A DNA stretch of 64,000 bases from Drosophila miranda. Taxonomy: Eukaryota > Arthropoda > Insecta > Diptera > Drosophilidae. Under the pieces are notes generated by a model. It was not told the origin of the DNA, made no database searches, and worked only from the letters and a program-made list of their open reading frames with translations. The DNA is taken from contig NW_022881614.1 in the NCBI RefSeq assembly GCF_003369915.1, positions 34,718,342-34,782,341 of the forward strand. The letters run 5' to 3'. Both the position numbers and the translations under genes were made by a program. Positions 31,936-44,317 of the stretch are shown here, piece by piece. Within the stretch, counting starts at the first letter, position 1; every line of letters starts with the position of its first letter.

Positions 31936-34900
31936 TTCACCCCCCGTTGGAAGGCAAAGGCTTTCAACAGATCCATCCTGAAGGGGCAGAACAGCTATTT
32001 TTCCAACGGCCCTCTTGAAAAGGCCTTTTTGAGTGCGGATGACGGCTACTCTGATGGTTCCATCCTTTCCTGGGATGACGCTCTCAATGCGGCCAAGCGG
32101 CCACCTTAATGGTGGCAGCGTTTCCTCCTTGATCATGACGAGCGCTCCTAGCTTGATGTTTGGAGACGATGACCGCCACTTGCTCCGCTCCTGAAGAATC
32201 GAAAGATACGCCGTGCTCCATTTTCTCCAAAACGCCTGCTTCATTTGACACAGCCGCTGCCATCGACTAAGTAGGTTGACCCGGAGATGCGCCACATCTG
32301 GCTCGTCGAATGCAGCTTTCGGGGCTCCATTGAGAAAGTTGTTTGGCGTGAGCACATCTAGATCATCGGGACTTTCTGTAATTGCATAAAGCGGACGGGA
32401 ATTTAACAAAGCAGAGATTTCACAAGCCAAGGTCTGAATTTCATCAAGAGTAAAAATGTATATATGAAAATGATATTTAGCTGCTTTAACAGCCGCCTCC
32501 CACAAACCCCCAAAATGAGGTGAGTCGATTCCACTAGAAACGCAGAGATGTGACACAGCCGACGTATGAGGATCGCTGAGGAACATTTGCCGAAGCTCCA
32601 AAAGCTCATTTTTTGCTCCTACAAAATTTGTAGCGTTTTCTGACCAGATGATTCGAGGTTTGGGACGTAGACTTATAAAACGCCTTAATGCTGCCAGAAA
32701 GGATTCTGTAGATAGATCCCGAACGACTTCCAAATGAGTTGCTTTGGAGCTAAAGCATACGAAGACAGCGATGTAACATTTGATAGGAGGCCTGCTTCTG
32801 ACTTCCGACTTGTGATAAAAGGGTCCGCAAAAATCAACGCCCGTTGTGTGGAATGCTGGATTAGTCCTTACGCGATCCGCAGGCAAGTTTCCCATGATAT
32901 GTTCCCTCAGCACTGGCTTCAAACGAAAGCATCTAACACATTTGCGAATGATTCCCGCAACATATTTGCGTCCACCAATAGGCCAGAATTTTTGCCGAAG
33001 CAGTCCGAGCAATCCTTGAGCTCCTGCGTGGAGAAACCTTTCGTGAAAGAAGATAATAATAGAGACAGTGACAGGATGTCCCTTAGGAAGCAGGATCGGG
33101 TGCTTCGCGTCGTAGTCCAATTCGGCATTTTGGAGGCGGCCTCCAACACGCAGCAATCCAAAGCTATCCAGAAATGGATTCAGTGAGGCCATCGTGCTTT
33201 TTGGGGGTAGGGCCTGTTTGCTGGCGAGGGCCCTTATCTCTTCCGAAAATTGTTGCTGCTGTATTGCCCTTATGAGCAAATGCGTACCATTTTTGATGTC
33301 GATTACGGTTGACCCTTCGACCGCGCTATGCCTTTGTCCTTGAGAATGTAGAATCGATATATGTAAGCAAAGACGCGCTGCATGGATCCGAATGAGTTTT
33401 GAAATTTGCAATCGTACGATACATCCCTTTCGTTTGAAACAACCAATGCTGCATGACGACGTTCTGGTACATCGGTCGGCAATTGCAAGCCTGCAGGCCA
33501 CTCTGAGCTCTCAAGACGCAAGAATGGTGGTCCAGAGATCCAAAGGCTGCTATCCATTAGTTCAGCGGGCGTGGATGATGTCGGCAGGATTCAACTTTGT
33601 GGGCACGTGATGCCAAGTCATTCCAGCGGTGAGCTCCTGAATCCGCTGAACTCGATTAGAAACAAATATATTAAAATTCAATGGTGATTCTCGAATCCAG
33701 GCAAGGGCTATGGACGAATCCGACCAGCAATGTATTTGGCATGGAGCTGATAATCCCTTAACTATGGTGGACACTAGTTCGGCTAATACGAGGGCAGCGG
33801 ACAGCTCAAGCTTGGGGATAGTCATACTTTTCAAGGGCGCGACTCTGGATTTAGAGCATAAGAGATGACTTTGCACAATGCCAAGAGCTTCCGAACGCAT
33901 GTATACACAGGCGCCATATGCTGCTTGGCTCGCATCACAAAACGCATGCATTTCTAATCTGGCTTGCTGCCGAAGCACGTAACGTGGAAACTTAAAGATT
34001 CTAACCATCGACAACTGCGAAGTCAGCTCAATCCAAGTCGTATGTAGATCCTGGGGCAGGCTTTCGTCCCATTTCAACTTTAGGCTTTCGTTCCATAGCG
34101 ACTGCATAAATATTTTAGCTTTTGTGATGATGGGAGAGATGAGCCCTAGAGGATCGTAGAACCTAGCTAGTGTAGACAGGACCGAACGCTTCGATATTGG
34201 GCCTGCAGCGGTTCCGACGTGAGCGAAGCTAAACAGAAGATTGTCCGTGGTGGGATCCCAAACTAGACCAAGCGCCTTGGTTACTTCAGTCCCGTCATGA
34301 AAGGTAAGGAACTTTTCGCGATCCGCCTCCGATACGCCTTCCAAAGCAGCGGGTTCATTGGAACACCATTTACGTATGGGAAAACATCCTTTCGAAAGTA
34401 GCTCCTTTACCTGCTGACGAATCTTGATGACAGAATCAATGCTGTCCCCTCCAGATATGAGATCATCGACATAGAAATCTCTTCGAACAACATAAGCGCC
34501 AAGCGGAAAACGCAACTCTTCATCATTTGCCAATTGATGCATAGCACGAATTGCTAAGAAAGCGGCAGGTTTGGTTCCGTAAGTAACAGTCTCCAACTTG
34601 AACACCTGAATCTCCTCCTTCGGGTCATTGCGCCATAGGATGCACTGCACGTGCGTATCGGGATGGGAAACGCGTACACAGCGGTACATTTTGCAGATAT
34701 CGCCACACAAGGCGACTTTAAAAAAGCGGAAACGAAGCAGAGTTATCAGAATTTTAGGTTGGATGGTGGGTCCAGATATAAGCGCATCATTCAGTGATAC
34801 TCCAGACGCTGTTTTGGCAGATCCATCGAACACTACGCGTAATTTGGTGGTTGTACTATCCTGCTTGTGGACGCAATGGTGAGGCAAGAAGTACTGCGGG

Positions 34901-37060
34901 AGGTCTGACTGCCGCGAAGCTGGCGACATGTGTCCTAAATCACGATACTCCTGAAGAAACTCCATATATTTTGCCTTAAGCTGTGCATTTTTTGCTAGCT
35001 TCCTCTCCAAATTGAGAAATCTACGTAGCGCCTGCTGATACGATTCTCCTAATTCCTCTAGACTGAATTTGGTTGGCAAACGCACGGAGTAAGCTCCGTT
35101 GGCGAATGCAGTTTGTGACGAAATGCTGTTCGCAATGAACATCTTCCTCCGAAATTGATGAGGGCGAATAATCTCCATCGACTTCCCAAAACCGCCTTAC
35201 AAATTAGTCTCGCAAGCGGAGATGACAGGGGGATCTTCAACGGCTGCTAGCGCCGCACGGGCTTTCTCAGAGTTTTTAATACTTCCTGACACTATCCAGC
35301 CAAGTTTCGTCTTCTGCAATGTTGGCAATTGGTCTGACAGTCGAATCTGTCCAACGCACATTAATTCGAAGAACAAACCAGCACCTATCAACAGATCGAC
35401 ACGCTGGGGCTTGGCGAAATTAGGATCAGCCAGTTTTCGATTATTTGGCATTGGCCAATCCTTTGCGTCTAGGCCGAAGTTAGGCTGCATTCCTGTGATT
35501 GAGGCAGTGATAACTGCAGAGAGGAAACCGCGATAGCTTTCGTCTTGAGATTGCAGGACGATGTCCACAGCCTTGCTGGATGGTAGAATTGACTCTCCAA
35601 TACCGGCGATTTGAACGTGAGACGGGTGAGGATCTAACTGCAGCTGATTGGCGAGTCTCGATGTTATAAAGTTAACCTGAGAAGCGGAATCTAAAATGGC
35701 ACGACATGGAATAAGCGATCCAAAACGGCCCCTGACATATACGATTGCAGTAGCTAGCAGCACGTTTTGGCTAGGCAGAGATTTTTGTCTCGAGGGGGGA
35801 GGGCTAATATATTTGCTTGCTACTAGGGCCCTTGCAGGATCATGCTGGGTCGATTCCGTGCTCGGCGACGGCAACTCAGCGTCAGCGCCCGACTGCATGT
35901 GGAGCAGTGTGTGATGCTTGGCTTGGCAATTTCTACATGCCCCTGACTTGCAGCGTTGCAATGAATGGCCTTTGTTGAGGCAGTTTAGACATAAATGGCG
36001 CTTCTTCACCTCCTTGTATCGAGAAAAAACAGGGAGATCTATAAATGCCTGGCATCGGGATATGTAGTGATCGGAGGATTTGCAATACTTGCATGTTGAG
36101 CTATTATGATCGTTAATGGAGGTGATTAGGGTGCTAGGTTTACTTTCTCCCACCTGCTGGCTAGGAATTGTTACCATAGCCGATCCGAAATTTTCCAGCA
36201 TCCGACATCTTGCTTCCAAGAATGAGGCCATGCTTGACCACCGAGGCAATCCTGACGTCGGCAAGTTCTCTTCCCATTTCTCCTTGGTCTTGTGGTCCAA
36301 TTTCGTGCCTATGATGAAGATCAGCAACCCATCGGAAATCTCCTGCGGGGTCGCCAAGGTCTGAAGTGCACGCAAGTTCGAATTGATTTTATCGCTGAGC
36401 GCGCGCAAGCCGATAGCCGAGCCCTTCTCCACCCCTTGCAGCCCGAAAATAGCCTTGACGTGTGCCTGAAAATGTAACAGTTTATTATCGAATCGCAACA
36501 TTAGTAAATTCAACGCCTTGTCGTAATTCTCCTCAGAAAGTTCCAAGGAACGAATCGTATCCAGCGCAGCACCATCTAGACATCCACGAAGATATTGGAA
36601 TTTTTCGATGATTGGTATACGATGGTCTTTGTGCACCATTGTCGAAAACATCGCGTGGAATTCTGGCCAATCCATGTAGCTCTCACCGAATCGCGGAAGC
36701 TGCAACTCGGGCATTCGAGAACGGCCTATACTATTATAGGCGAACAACGACGAATTCCCCTCGAGATTATGCCGAGCCGTTGAATTGGCAACATTTACCG
36801 TGCGAGCAGCCATCAACTCCCGCGACAGCCTGGACCTAACCTTGACATAAACATTCGAAAAGTCCAGCCGGGCATCATGGGCTAACTGCAGGAAATCCAG
36901 CCTTTCAAGGCTCGTTTGAGCGGCATCGAAATCCGCATTCATTCGCTCGATCTGCTCTAAGCGAGCTTGAAGTTCTGCCTCATCTAACTCGGCAAGCTCT
37001 TCCTTGGTGAGAAAGCGATCCATGGCCTTTAGTTGGCGCGCGATGGACTCGGCCTTGTGC
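31909..37060 (-). pseudogene. Second BEL/Pao gag-pol, 5'-truncated and frameshifted
   Basis: Minus-strand gag (CHKCHH-type knuckles CKYCKSSDHYISRC, CLNCLNKGHSLQRC near 35930-36100), protease DSASQ near 35690, RT with YVDD near 34470, RNase H FCDASQAAYGACVY near 33940, and integrase (CVRCFRLKPVLREHIMGNLP, TGVDFCGPF, SENATNF, FGGLWEAAVK) ending NPAD and stop at 31909. Frame changes occur near 35195 and 35120 and again near 33560 and 33315, each pair returning to the first frame. Gag lacks its start: the frame runs into ISY repeat sequence at about 37060, and no 5' LTR exists. About 60% similar by eye to the element at 25142 in RT, so a different family of the same group. Confidence 0.88.
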
Positions 37061-38750
37061 TCATATTTTGCATTTTTGCATTTGGCAAAACCGACCATGA
37101 AACCTGTGTGTTAGAGAGAGACAGAGCGAGAAAGAATGAAATTGTTTTCTTGATTCTGGCTATAATAATTATACGATCTGGTTCAGATTTTGCACTCTAG
37201 AAGATATAGTCATCTTCTACGCTTCTGCGTTTTTAGTTTTCTCGTATCGTCGAAATTGTGGATGCCACAGATTTTCGCCCTTTGTGGGGGCGGAAGTGGG
37301 ACGGACAGACGGACAGACGGACGGACGGACAGACGGACAGACAGACATGGCTCAATCGACTCGGCTATTGATGCTGATCAAGAATATATATACTTTATGG
37401 GGTCGGAAACGATTCCTTCTGGACGTTACACACATCCACTTTACCACAAATCTAATATACCCCAATACTCATTTTGAGTATCGGGTATAACGAGGGGGAA
37501 CTTTGTGAGTTGCTGCGGAGACCGCAATGGCTCTCCTCCGGCAGACGCCGCTAATATTAAACGACACGACAAGGAGTGCGTGCGAGAGAGACAGAAAATC
37601 AGTCTGAGCGTGACGTCGGGCGCTGCGTAGCCAGTGCAAATTGATTTGTTCCTTTTGGCTATAAAAATGATCTGATCTGATCCAGATTCAGCAATCTGAT
37701 ATATATGATCATTATCTATGATTCTGCGTTTTTAGTTTTCTCGTATCCTCAATATTGTGGATGCAACAGATTTTCGTCCTTTGTGGCGGCGGAAGGGGGT
37801 GGAGCGTGACGTCGGGTGCTGCGTAGCCAGTGCAAATTGATTTGTTCCTTTTGGCTATAAAAATGATCTGATCTGATCCAGATTCAGCAATCTGATATAT
37901 ATGATCATTATCTATGATTCTGCGTTTTTAGTTTTCTCGTATCCACAATATTGTGGATGCAACAGATTTTCGTCCTGTGTGGGGGCGGAAGGGGGTGGGG
38001 CGAAATTTTGAGATATACGTTTTATAGTGAGATCTAACAGGAGTGCGGATACCAAATTTGGTTACTCTAGCCTTAATAGTCTCTGAGATTTGTGAATATC
38101 CCCAGATTTTCATCCCTTGCGGGGGCGGAAGGTGGTGTGGCGAAATTTTGAAACAAACTCGTCTCGGTCCGATATATTAGGAGTGTGGATACCAAATTTG
38201 GTTGCTCTAGCTTTTGTAGTCTCTGAGATCTAGGCGCTAATGTTTTACTCTAAGCAAAGCCGCCTATGCTACGTGTGTGTTAGAGAGAGACAGGGCGAGA
38301 AAAATGAAATTGTTTTCTTGATGCTGGCTATAATAATAATACGATCCAATTCAGATTGCGCAGTCTTAAAGATATGGTCATTCTCTACAACTCTACGTTT
38401 TTGGTTTTCTCATATCTTTCAAATTGTGGATGCCACAGATTTTCGTCCTTTGTGGGGGCGGAAGTGGGCGGGGCGAAGTTTTGAAATATTTTTGTAGCAG
38501 TGACATATCACAGAAGTCTGGATCCAAAACATCGTTGCTCTAGCTCTTATAGTCTTTGAGCACTAGGCGCTGAAGGGGACGGACAGACGGACGGACGGAC
38601 AGACGGACAGACGGACAGACAGACAGACAGACAGGGCTCAATCGACTCGGCTATTGATGCTGATCAAGAATATATATACTTTATGGGGTCGGAAACGATT
38701 CCTTCTGGACGTTACACACATCCACTTTTACCACAAATCTAATATACCCC
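37061..38750 (-). repeat. DINE-1/ISY-type array, several partial units
   Basis: Minus-oriented units with (GACGGACA)n at about 37302-37345 and 38577-38633. A head-to-tail joint at about 37489 (GAGTATCGGGTAT then AACGAGGGGGAA) repeats the joint seen near 30728, including the variant ACTTTGTGAG. A roughly 120-bp segment is duplicated (37600-37750 and 37803-37950). Confidence 0.8.
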
Positions 38751-39134
38751 ACACCCCCTTCCGCCCCCGCAAAGGACGAAAATCTGGGGATATTCAAAAA
38801 TCTCAGAGACTAATAAGGCTAGAGTAACCAAATTTGCTATCCGCACTCCTGTTAGATCTTACTATAAAACGTGTATCTCAAAATTTCGCCCCACCCCTTT
38901 CAGCCCACACAAAAGACGAAAACCTGTTGCATCCACAATATTGCACATTCGAGAAAACTAAAAACGCAGAATCATAGATAATGACCATATCTATCAGATT
39001 GCTGAATCTGGATCAGATCAGATCATTTTTATAGCCAATAGGAACAAATCAATTTGCAGTGGCTACGCAGCGCCCGACGTCACGCTCAGACTGATTTTCT
39101 GTCTCTCTCGCACGCACTCTTTGTCGTGTCGTTT
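38751..39134 (+). repeat. DINE-1/ISY-type unit in opposite orientation, truncated
   Basis: Plus-oriented interior and tail segment (ATTGCACATTCGAGAAAACTAAAAA, CTGTCTCTCTCGCACGCACTC) that stops at TCGTGTCGTTT where hAT sequence begins. With the previous array it forms an inverted arrangement. Confidence 0.75.
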
Positions 39135-40818
39135 GAGTTGCAAATCTCAAAGCAACTTAAGCCGCCATTTAAAGAGCAAGCACCCGGCGTCTATGGAGCC
39201 CGTTATCCGGCAAAACACCGATGGCCCGATTTTTGTGCAAAGTGCGCAACCAAAAATAACAAGCTTTGCTGAAAGGCCTGTACCAGCGAGCAAAGCGCAG
39301 CAGATTGATCTGCAACTTGTACGGATGATCGCCAAGGGTCATCACGCCTTGCGCTTGGTCGAAGAACCAGAATTTAAAAAATTTATTCACGATGTGTCGC
39401 ACGCCCCAAACTATAAGCTTCCGACGAGGAAAACATTAACCAGCTCCTTGATTCCCAAAATTCGTGGCGAGTACACTGGGACGATAATAGAAGAACTACG
39501 TGCGGCCACAGCGGTGTGCTTACCTACAGACGGTTGGACATCTATAACCAACGAAAGTTATCTGGCTGTCACACTACATTTTATCGATGAGGAATCAACG
39601 ATGCTGACCTCCTATACAATTGCTTGTCAGGCCTTTGAAGCGTCGCACACTGCTGCGAATCTGTGCAGCTTTTTGGAAAAAATTGTGACTGAATGGGATC
39701 TCAAAAACAAAGTCGCAGCAATAGCATCCGATAATGCACACAACATTGCTCTTGCTATTAGAACCGGCAATTGGAGTCATATACGGTGTTTTGCTCATAC
39801 CCTAAATCTAATTGTCCAAAAAGCTCTAGATAAAATGAGCAGTGTGCGCAGAAAAGCTAAAGCTATAAGCGAATAATTTCATCGCAGCTCATCAGGCTTA
39901 AAAAAGCTTAAAGATATGCAAGCGCTGCTTAAGTTGGCTGACCTCAAACTAACACAGGATGTGCCAACACGTTGGAACTCAACGTACAAAATGTTTGAAC
40001 GGCTGTCTATCCTGAAGGAGGCAGTCGTGGCAGCTCTGTCAACAAGAACAGATTTAATTTTGTCACCAGAAGACTGGGATGTCATTGATGGAGTGCTTTC
40101 CGTATTAAAGCCATTTTATGAAGTTACAGAAGAGATCTCAGCTGAAAAAAACGTAACATTGTCAAAAATAATTGCTTTGACTGGATTACTTCAAAGAAAA
40201 ATGGCTCAAATATATCCAACAGTTAAAAATACCCTAGTTGCCGAAGTAATCAATGAAATCATAAACGAGATGGACGGCAGGTTTAACGATTTCGAGGCTA
40301 ATATTTTGTATGCGGAGAGCACTGTTCTGGATCCCAGGTTCAAAGGACGCGCATTTAAATCTGCGGAGGCCTTTAAAAAGTCAGTAGCGGATATCAACAA
40401 AAAATTGGCTCAAACGATACGGTCACTCCCTGAACCTCCACAAGAAGCTATAAGCAACAAAAAACAAGAAGAGGACACAATATGGGCTGAATTTGATACC
40501 ACTTCTCAGCAAGTAAGCCAACCCACCAACAATACGGCAGCATCCATAAGAGAAATGGATAAGTACCTGGCTGAGGAGTACATCAGCCGAAAAGATAATC
40601 CATTGGTATGGTGGAATCAGCGGAAAGCGCAATACCCGCTACTTTATAACTATATGCTGAAGCGCCTCTGCTTAGTCGCCACCTCAGTGCCATGCGAGCG
40701 CATATTTTCAAGTGCAGGCGAAACCATACGTAAAAGGCGCTCCCTTTTAAAGTCAACAACCGTAGAAAATTTAATTTTTTGCATAACAACATGTAAATCG
40801 GAAGTGAGTTCAACCTAA
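39135..40818 (+). pseudogene. hAT-family transposase with one nonsense codon
   Basis: The N-terminus is lost at the ISY junction. What remains starts in a BED-type zinc finger (SNLSRHLKSKHP). The body has the hAT motifs CLPTDGWTS and AIASDNAHN with the first two catalytic Asp, RCFAHTLNLIVQKAL, LTQDVPTRWNSTY, and the C-terminal dimerisation block (YPLLYNYMLKRLC, VPCERIFSSAGE, LKSTTVENLIF). The frame is the same throughout except TAA at 39874-39876, after AKAISE, in a codon expected to be aromatic. Closest in style to ZBED/Hobo-Ac transposases. It would bind element ends and catalyse cut-and-paste movement; as it stands it is truncated and interrupted. Confidence 0.9.
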
Positions 40819-40890
40819 TTTGTACTTGATTGCTTGTTTGCTTGATTAACATTTTTTTCTCTTATAGCGCTTAAATGAAGAAAACGAAAA

Positions 40891-41123
40891 GTATAAGAAT
40901 TCCTATGGAAGGATCTCCTTATTTTTATGTTAGTATAAGAATTCCTATGAAAGGATCTCCTTATTTTTAAGTTAGTATAAGAATTCCTATGAAAGGATCT
41001 CCATATTTTTATGTTAGTATAAGAATTCCTATGAAAGGATCTCCTTATTTTTAAGTTAGTATAAGAATTCCTATGAAAGGATCTCCTTATTTTTATGTTA
41101 GTATAAGAATTCCTATGAAAGGA
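40891..41123. repeat. 42-bp minisatellite downstream of the hAT transposase
   Basis: GTATAAGAATTCCTATG recurs at 40891, 40933, 40975, 41017, 41059 and 41101, an exact 42-bp period. Units alternate between TTTTTATGTTA and TTTTTAAGTTA at the joint, suggesting an 84-bp higher-order unit. Confidence 0.95.
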
Positions 41124-41250
41124 AATAAAAAGTTTGTTTTTTTGTTATATACATTTTTTTTTTTTTCAGTTATAAATGTTTGATTAATATTGAAATGTAA
41201 CGTATTTTATTTGTGTAAAAGTCTGTGGTGCTTAGGGTTCTGTGCATGAA

Positions 41251-41398
41251 TAGTGAACAACTGAGCAAGTCAGCAACTGAGCAAGTGAGCAACTGAGCAA
41301 CTGAGCAAGTGAGCAACTGAGCAAGTGAACAACTGAGCAAGTGAACAAGTGAGTAACTGAGCAATCTAAGAGAGCAAGTGAGCAAGTGAGCAATATGA
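41251..41398. repeat. 8-bp tandem array (TGAGCAAC/TGAGCAAG)
   Basis: Roughly sixteen degenerate copies of an 8-bp unit between the minisatellite and the presumed hAT end. Confidence 0.85.
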
Positions 41399-41472
41399 GT
41401 GAGTTGACTCACTTACTAAAAAAGAACAAGTGAACATGTTCACCAAAATGAGCAATGTTTACCCAACACTAG

Positions 41473-41809
41473 TGTTCAGGCCAGCCGTAAACAATTTCCG
41501 CGCACTGTGCCAACTCCGTGCGCCCCGGTCCCAACTCGCTCTCGCGCGCTCGGAGGGTCGCTCGGATCCACAATCCACGATCCACACGGCGCTCACGGCA
41601 GAAAAAGCACCATAAGGCATAGAGTTAAGCAGTTACGTTTCCCACCCCGCTACAAGCTGTCGTCGTGCACATACGCGCACCTACAGTCCACATACATATA
41701 TACCGAAATACAAGGAACATATTTATTGGAACAACTCTGACTTCTTCTTTTGGATATTTTCCCACTCGTCGCTGGAAAGCCGCTCCGGTGATCCGCCCTC
41801 CTACAAACA
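41473..41809 (+). mobile_element. 5' LTR of the RT-less BEL/Pao element
   Basis: 337 bp, TGTTCAGG...CAAACA, matching 45927-46267 almost base for base; the 3' copy has a few more bases in the TACATA-rich stretch. Confidence 0.93.
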
Positions 41810-41810
41810 T

Positions 41811-41826
41811 TGGTCCTTCGAGCCGG
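41811..41826 (+). other. Primer-binding site, tRNA-Tyr type
   Basis: TGGTCCTTCGAGCCGG, one base after the LTR, complements the 3' end of fly tyrosine tRNA. Confidence 0.8.
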
Positions 41827-42931
41827 ATCTTCGCCTTCCCCATAAGGAGAAGCTCACCCCAGCCAGCATCGGCGGATCGCTCCAAGTTCAAGATAAGTAC
41901 TCTTCGATTGTGCCTAACAACAGTGCAGTGATTTTGTGCGAGTTTTCCATCCCAGTCCGAGTTCCCGTGGCATATGTACATGCATGTGTATGTATTTATT
42001 TCTCGCTCTAGTTCCAAATTAAACCATACTTCGTTCTGCCAACGGTTGTGGCTTCCTACTTCTCCAAAGGTTTAATTTGATCCGAGCTAACTCCTGCGTT
42101 CAGCTTCCGATCCAGTGTAAATAATATTCTTACCTCTCCAGCTACCAGCTGAGCTTTCGTTGCTAACATACATACATATGTACATACATGTATGTACACA
42201 TCGCAACGCAATCCAAGCGGCTGGCAACAAACATAAAGGCATATTCTTGCAATTATTTTTGTGGTTTATTCCGTGCATGCTCAACGTTCCATAGTTTGTC
42301 GGTTTTATAAGGAAATAAAATAACAAATCACTGCGCCTCCTTATTTAACTAATTATACTACCAACAAAATAACGATCCATACATACTGCACATACATATG
42401 TATGTATGTATTTATCTTAAATATCTATACGTACGCATTTTAACTTAGCATATTCTAGCATATCTATATACATATTGTATATAAAACGGTTATCCACCGT
42501 TTTACCCGTTGTTTGACATCTCTTCAACCCAAGCCGCGGTACATAGCACTTACAGCCATACATGCACACATACAAGCAGCAGCAGCGGTGCATTCTTTTC
42601 GTTTTTCTTTTCGCTTTCCGCTTCTCCACCGTTTGCCAGCGTTGTAGTTGTTGGGAGAATATTTTTCGTTGCCGCGCTTGACTGTAACGGAACGCCAAGT
42701 GACGCGCTACCCTGCATTTCGAGAGTATATTGTTTTCAACCGTAGTTCAATCGTAATATTTATATCTATATATTCCGGCCACGGTGGACTATTTCCATAA
42801 TTTAAATACTCGCAATAAATTCCACCAAAACCACATATCCACGGTTCGTAGTTCTGAAATTCCACGTCGCCTTTTCCGCTCACCTACCTTTGCGACTCTA
42901 CTACGCGTTATCGCAGATCCATCAGCAAAAC
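41827..42931 (+). other. Leader of the RT-less BEL/Pao element
   Basis: About 1.1 kb without a convincing gene. It contains several CATACATATGTACATACATG-type simple repeats near 42168-42200 and 42380-42410. Confidence 0.6.
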
Positions 42932-44317
42932 ATGCCCACTGTTGAGAAGAAATCTCGCAAGAAGTTTAAGCGGGTGAGTTCGCTGAGTTTGACCCATCCA
43001 CCCAGCTCCAACGGCTCAGCCACTACGCCCACATCTTCCCGTCCGGCCCCAGCTGAGCGAGGTCCGACCACGTCCAGGGCTCACGCACCACATGCCTTCG
43101 AGGATTTGTTGCTCCCCTCGGGAGTCCCTCGCACGGCTCCTAGCACTATGGCCGCCAGTTCCGCACAGTCTAAGTTTGCCTTGGCCGCAAGCAGACTGAC
43201 CCGCTTCGACCAGAAGCTCAGCGCTCCAGATGCTAGCACACCAACCCGCTCGCTCTCCCAAGTCCATCGAGAACAACTCCGAAGCCTGTGGGCAAAGGTG
43301 GACGCGGAGTTCGCGGCCTGTTCGGTGACGATGGCGGAAGAGGATCCAGAGGGTGTAGCTTATGTCCAAGAGATGTACGATGACTGCTACGCGGTCTACG
43401 CGCAATGCCTGGCCGAACTGAAAGATCAGCTCGAGCCCCCGACTTCCGGCGGTTTCCGCCTCCCTCCATGTGACACTGAAGTTTTCAGTGGGGACTACCA
43501 GCAGTGGCCCACGTTCCGAGACCTGTTCACCGCCATCTACATAGAAAACCCAAGGTTGGCTCCAGTGGAAAAACTGTTCCACCTCAACAAAAAGACCAGC
43601 GGTGAAGCCCGCGACATAGTGGCACAGGCTCCACTTACGAACGAGGGTTTCGCGTCCGCATGGAACGCCCTCCGTGAGCGTTTCCAAAACAAGAGGCTGT
43701 TACTCAAGGCCCAGCTGAAGATCCTTTTCAGTCTGCCCCAAATCCGTACCGAGTCAGCAGCAGCGCTAAAAGAGCTCCAGAGGGCCGTCCACAAGTGCCT
43801 CACGACACTCACCCATTCCGAGGTCTCCACAGACAGCGTTTTCGCTGACGGAGTTTTAGTGTACCTCATTTCCGCTAAGCTGCCAAAGACGACCTTAGAG
43901 CTTTGGGAGCAATCCGTGACGCACAAGTCCGAAATTCCCACCTGGCACGCCATGGACAAGTTCCTGGCGGAGCGGTACCTGTCTCTCGAAGTGACCGAGG
44001 ACGACCATCCAGGCATGGAGACTCAGGCCCACTCCAGGGCGAGCATACGCACTGCAGACAATTCGAGAAGCAATCCGTTTCGGTCTCAAGGAAGTCCTTA
44101 TCCTAGGAGTGCCCACTCGTTCGAGACCACAGTGAATCAAACGAGGAGCACGTGTGATCTCTGCTCCAAAGAGTATCATCCAATCCGGTTATGCCCTTAC
44201 TTCCTTCAAATGCCCGCTGGCGCTCGCTTCGACTACATTAAGCAAAAGCAGCTTTGTTTGAACTGCCCACAATTGCATAATTTGTGGAGACCGGCACCAT
44301 ACGCTTCTGCACCGTAG
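42932..44317 (+). CDS. Gag of the RT-less BEL/Pao element, broken in the zinc-knuckle region
   Basis: ATG at 42932 (MPTVEKKSRKKFKRV) chosen over non-ATG codons upstream. Basic N-terminus, serine/proline-rich linker, then a DUF1759-type gag core (LPPCDTEVFSGDYQQWPTFRDLFTA, NALRERFQNKRLLLKAQLKIL). A first knuckle-like CDLCSKEYHPIRLC is followed by CLNC, after which the frame is lost by a short deletion (about 44270); the next frame picks up at HHTLLHRSNP. Gag is otherwise complete, which fits an element that still needs its own RNA packaging but borrows enzymes. Confidence 0.85.
   Translation: MPTVEKKSRKKFKRVSSLSLTHPPSSNGSATTPTSSRPAPAERGPTTSRAHAPHAFEDLLLPSGVPRTAPSTMAASSAQSKFALAASRLTRFDQKLSAPDASTPTRSLSQVHREQLRSLWAKVDAEFAACSVTMAEEDPEGVAYVQEMYDDCYAVYAQCLAELKDQLEPPTSGGFRLPPCDTEVFSGDYQQWPTFRDLFTAIYIENPRLAPVEKLFHLNKKTSGEARDIVAQAPLTNEGFASAWNALRERFQNKRLLLKAQLKILFSLPQIRTESAAALKELQRAVHKCLTTLTHSEVSTDSVFADGVLVYLISAKLPKTTLELWEQSVTHKSEIPTWHAMDKFLAERYLSLEVTEDDHPGMETQAHSRASIRTADNSRSNPFRSQGSPYPRSAHSFETTVNQTRSTCDLCSKEYHPIRLCPYFLQMPAGARFDYIKQKQLCLNCPQLHNLWRPAPYASAP

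Larger units (their letters stand above)
40819..41472 (+). mobile_element. 3' non-coding end of the hAT element
   Basis: Contains the two tandem arrays and ends in GTTTACCCAACACTA, whose complement (TAGTGTTGGGTAAAC) has the form of a hAT terminal repeat. The left end is lost, so terminal pairing and the 8-bp target duplication cannot be checked. The end is interrupted by the BEL/Pao insertion at 41473. Confidence 0.6.

Noticed and set aside
41170-41412. 80-codon frame rich in LLTCSL repeats
   Set aside because: Translation of the 8-bp tandem array, not a gene.
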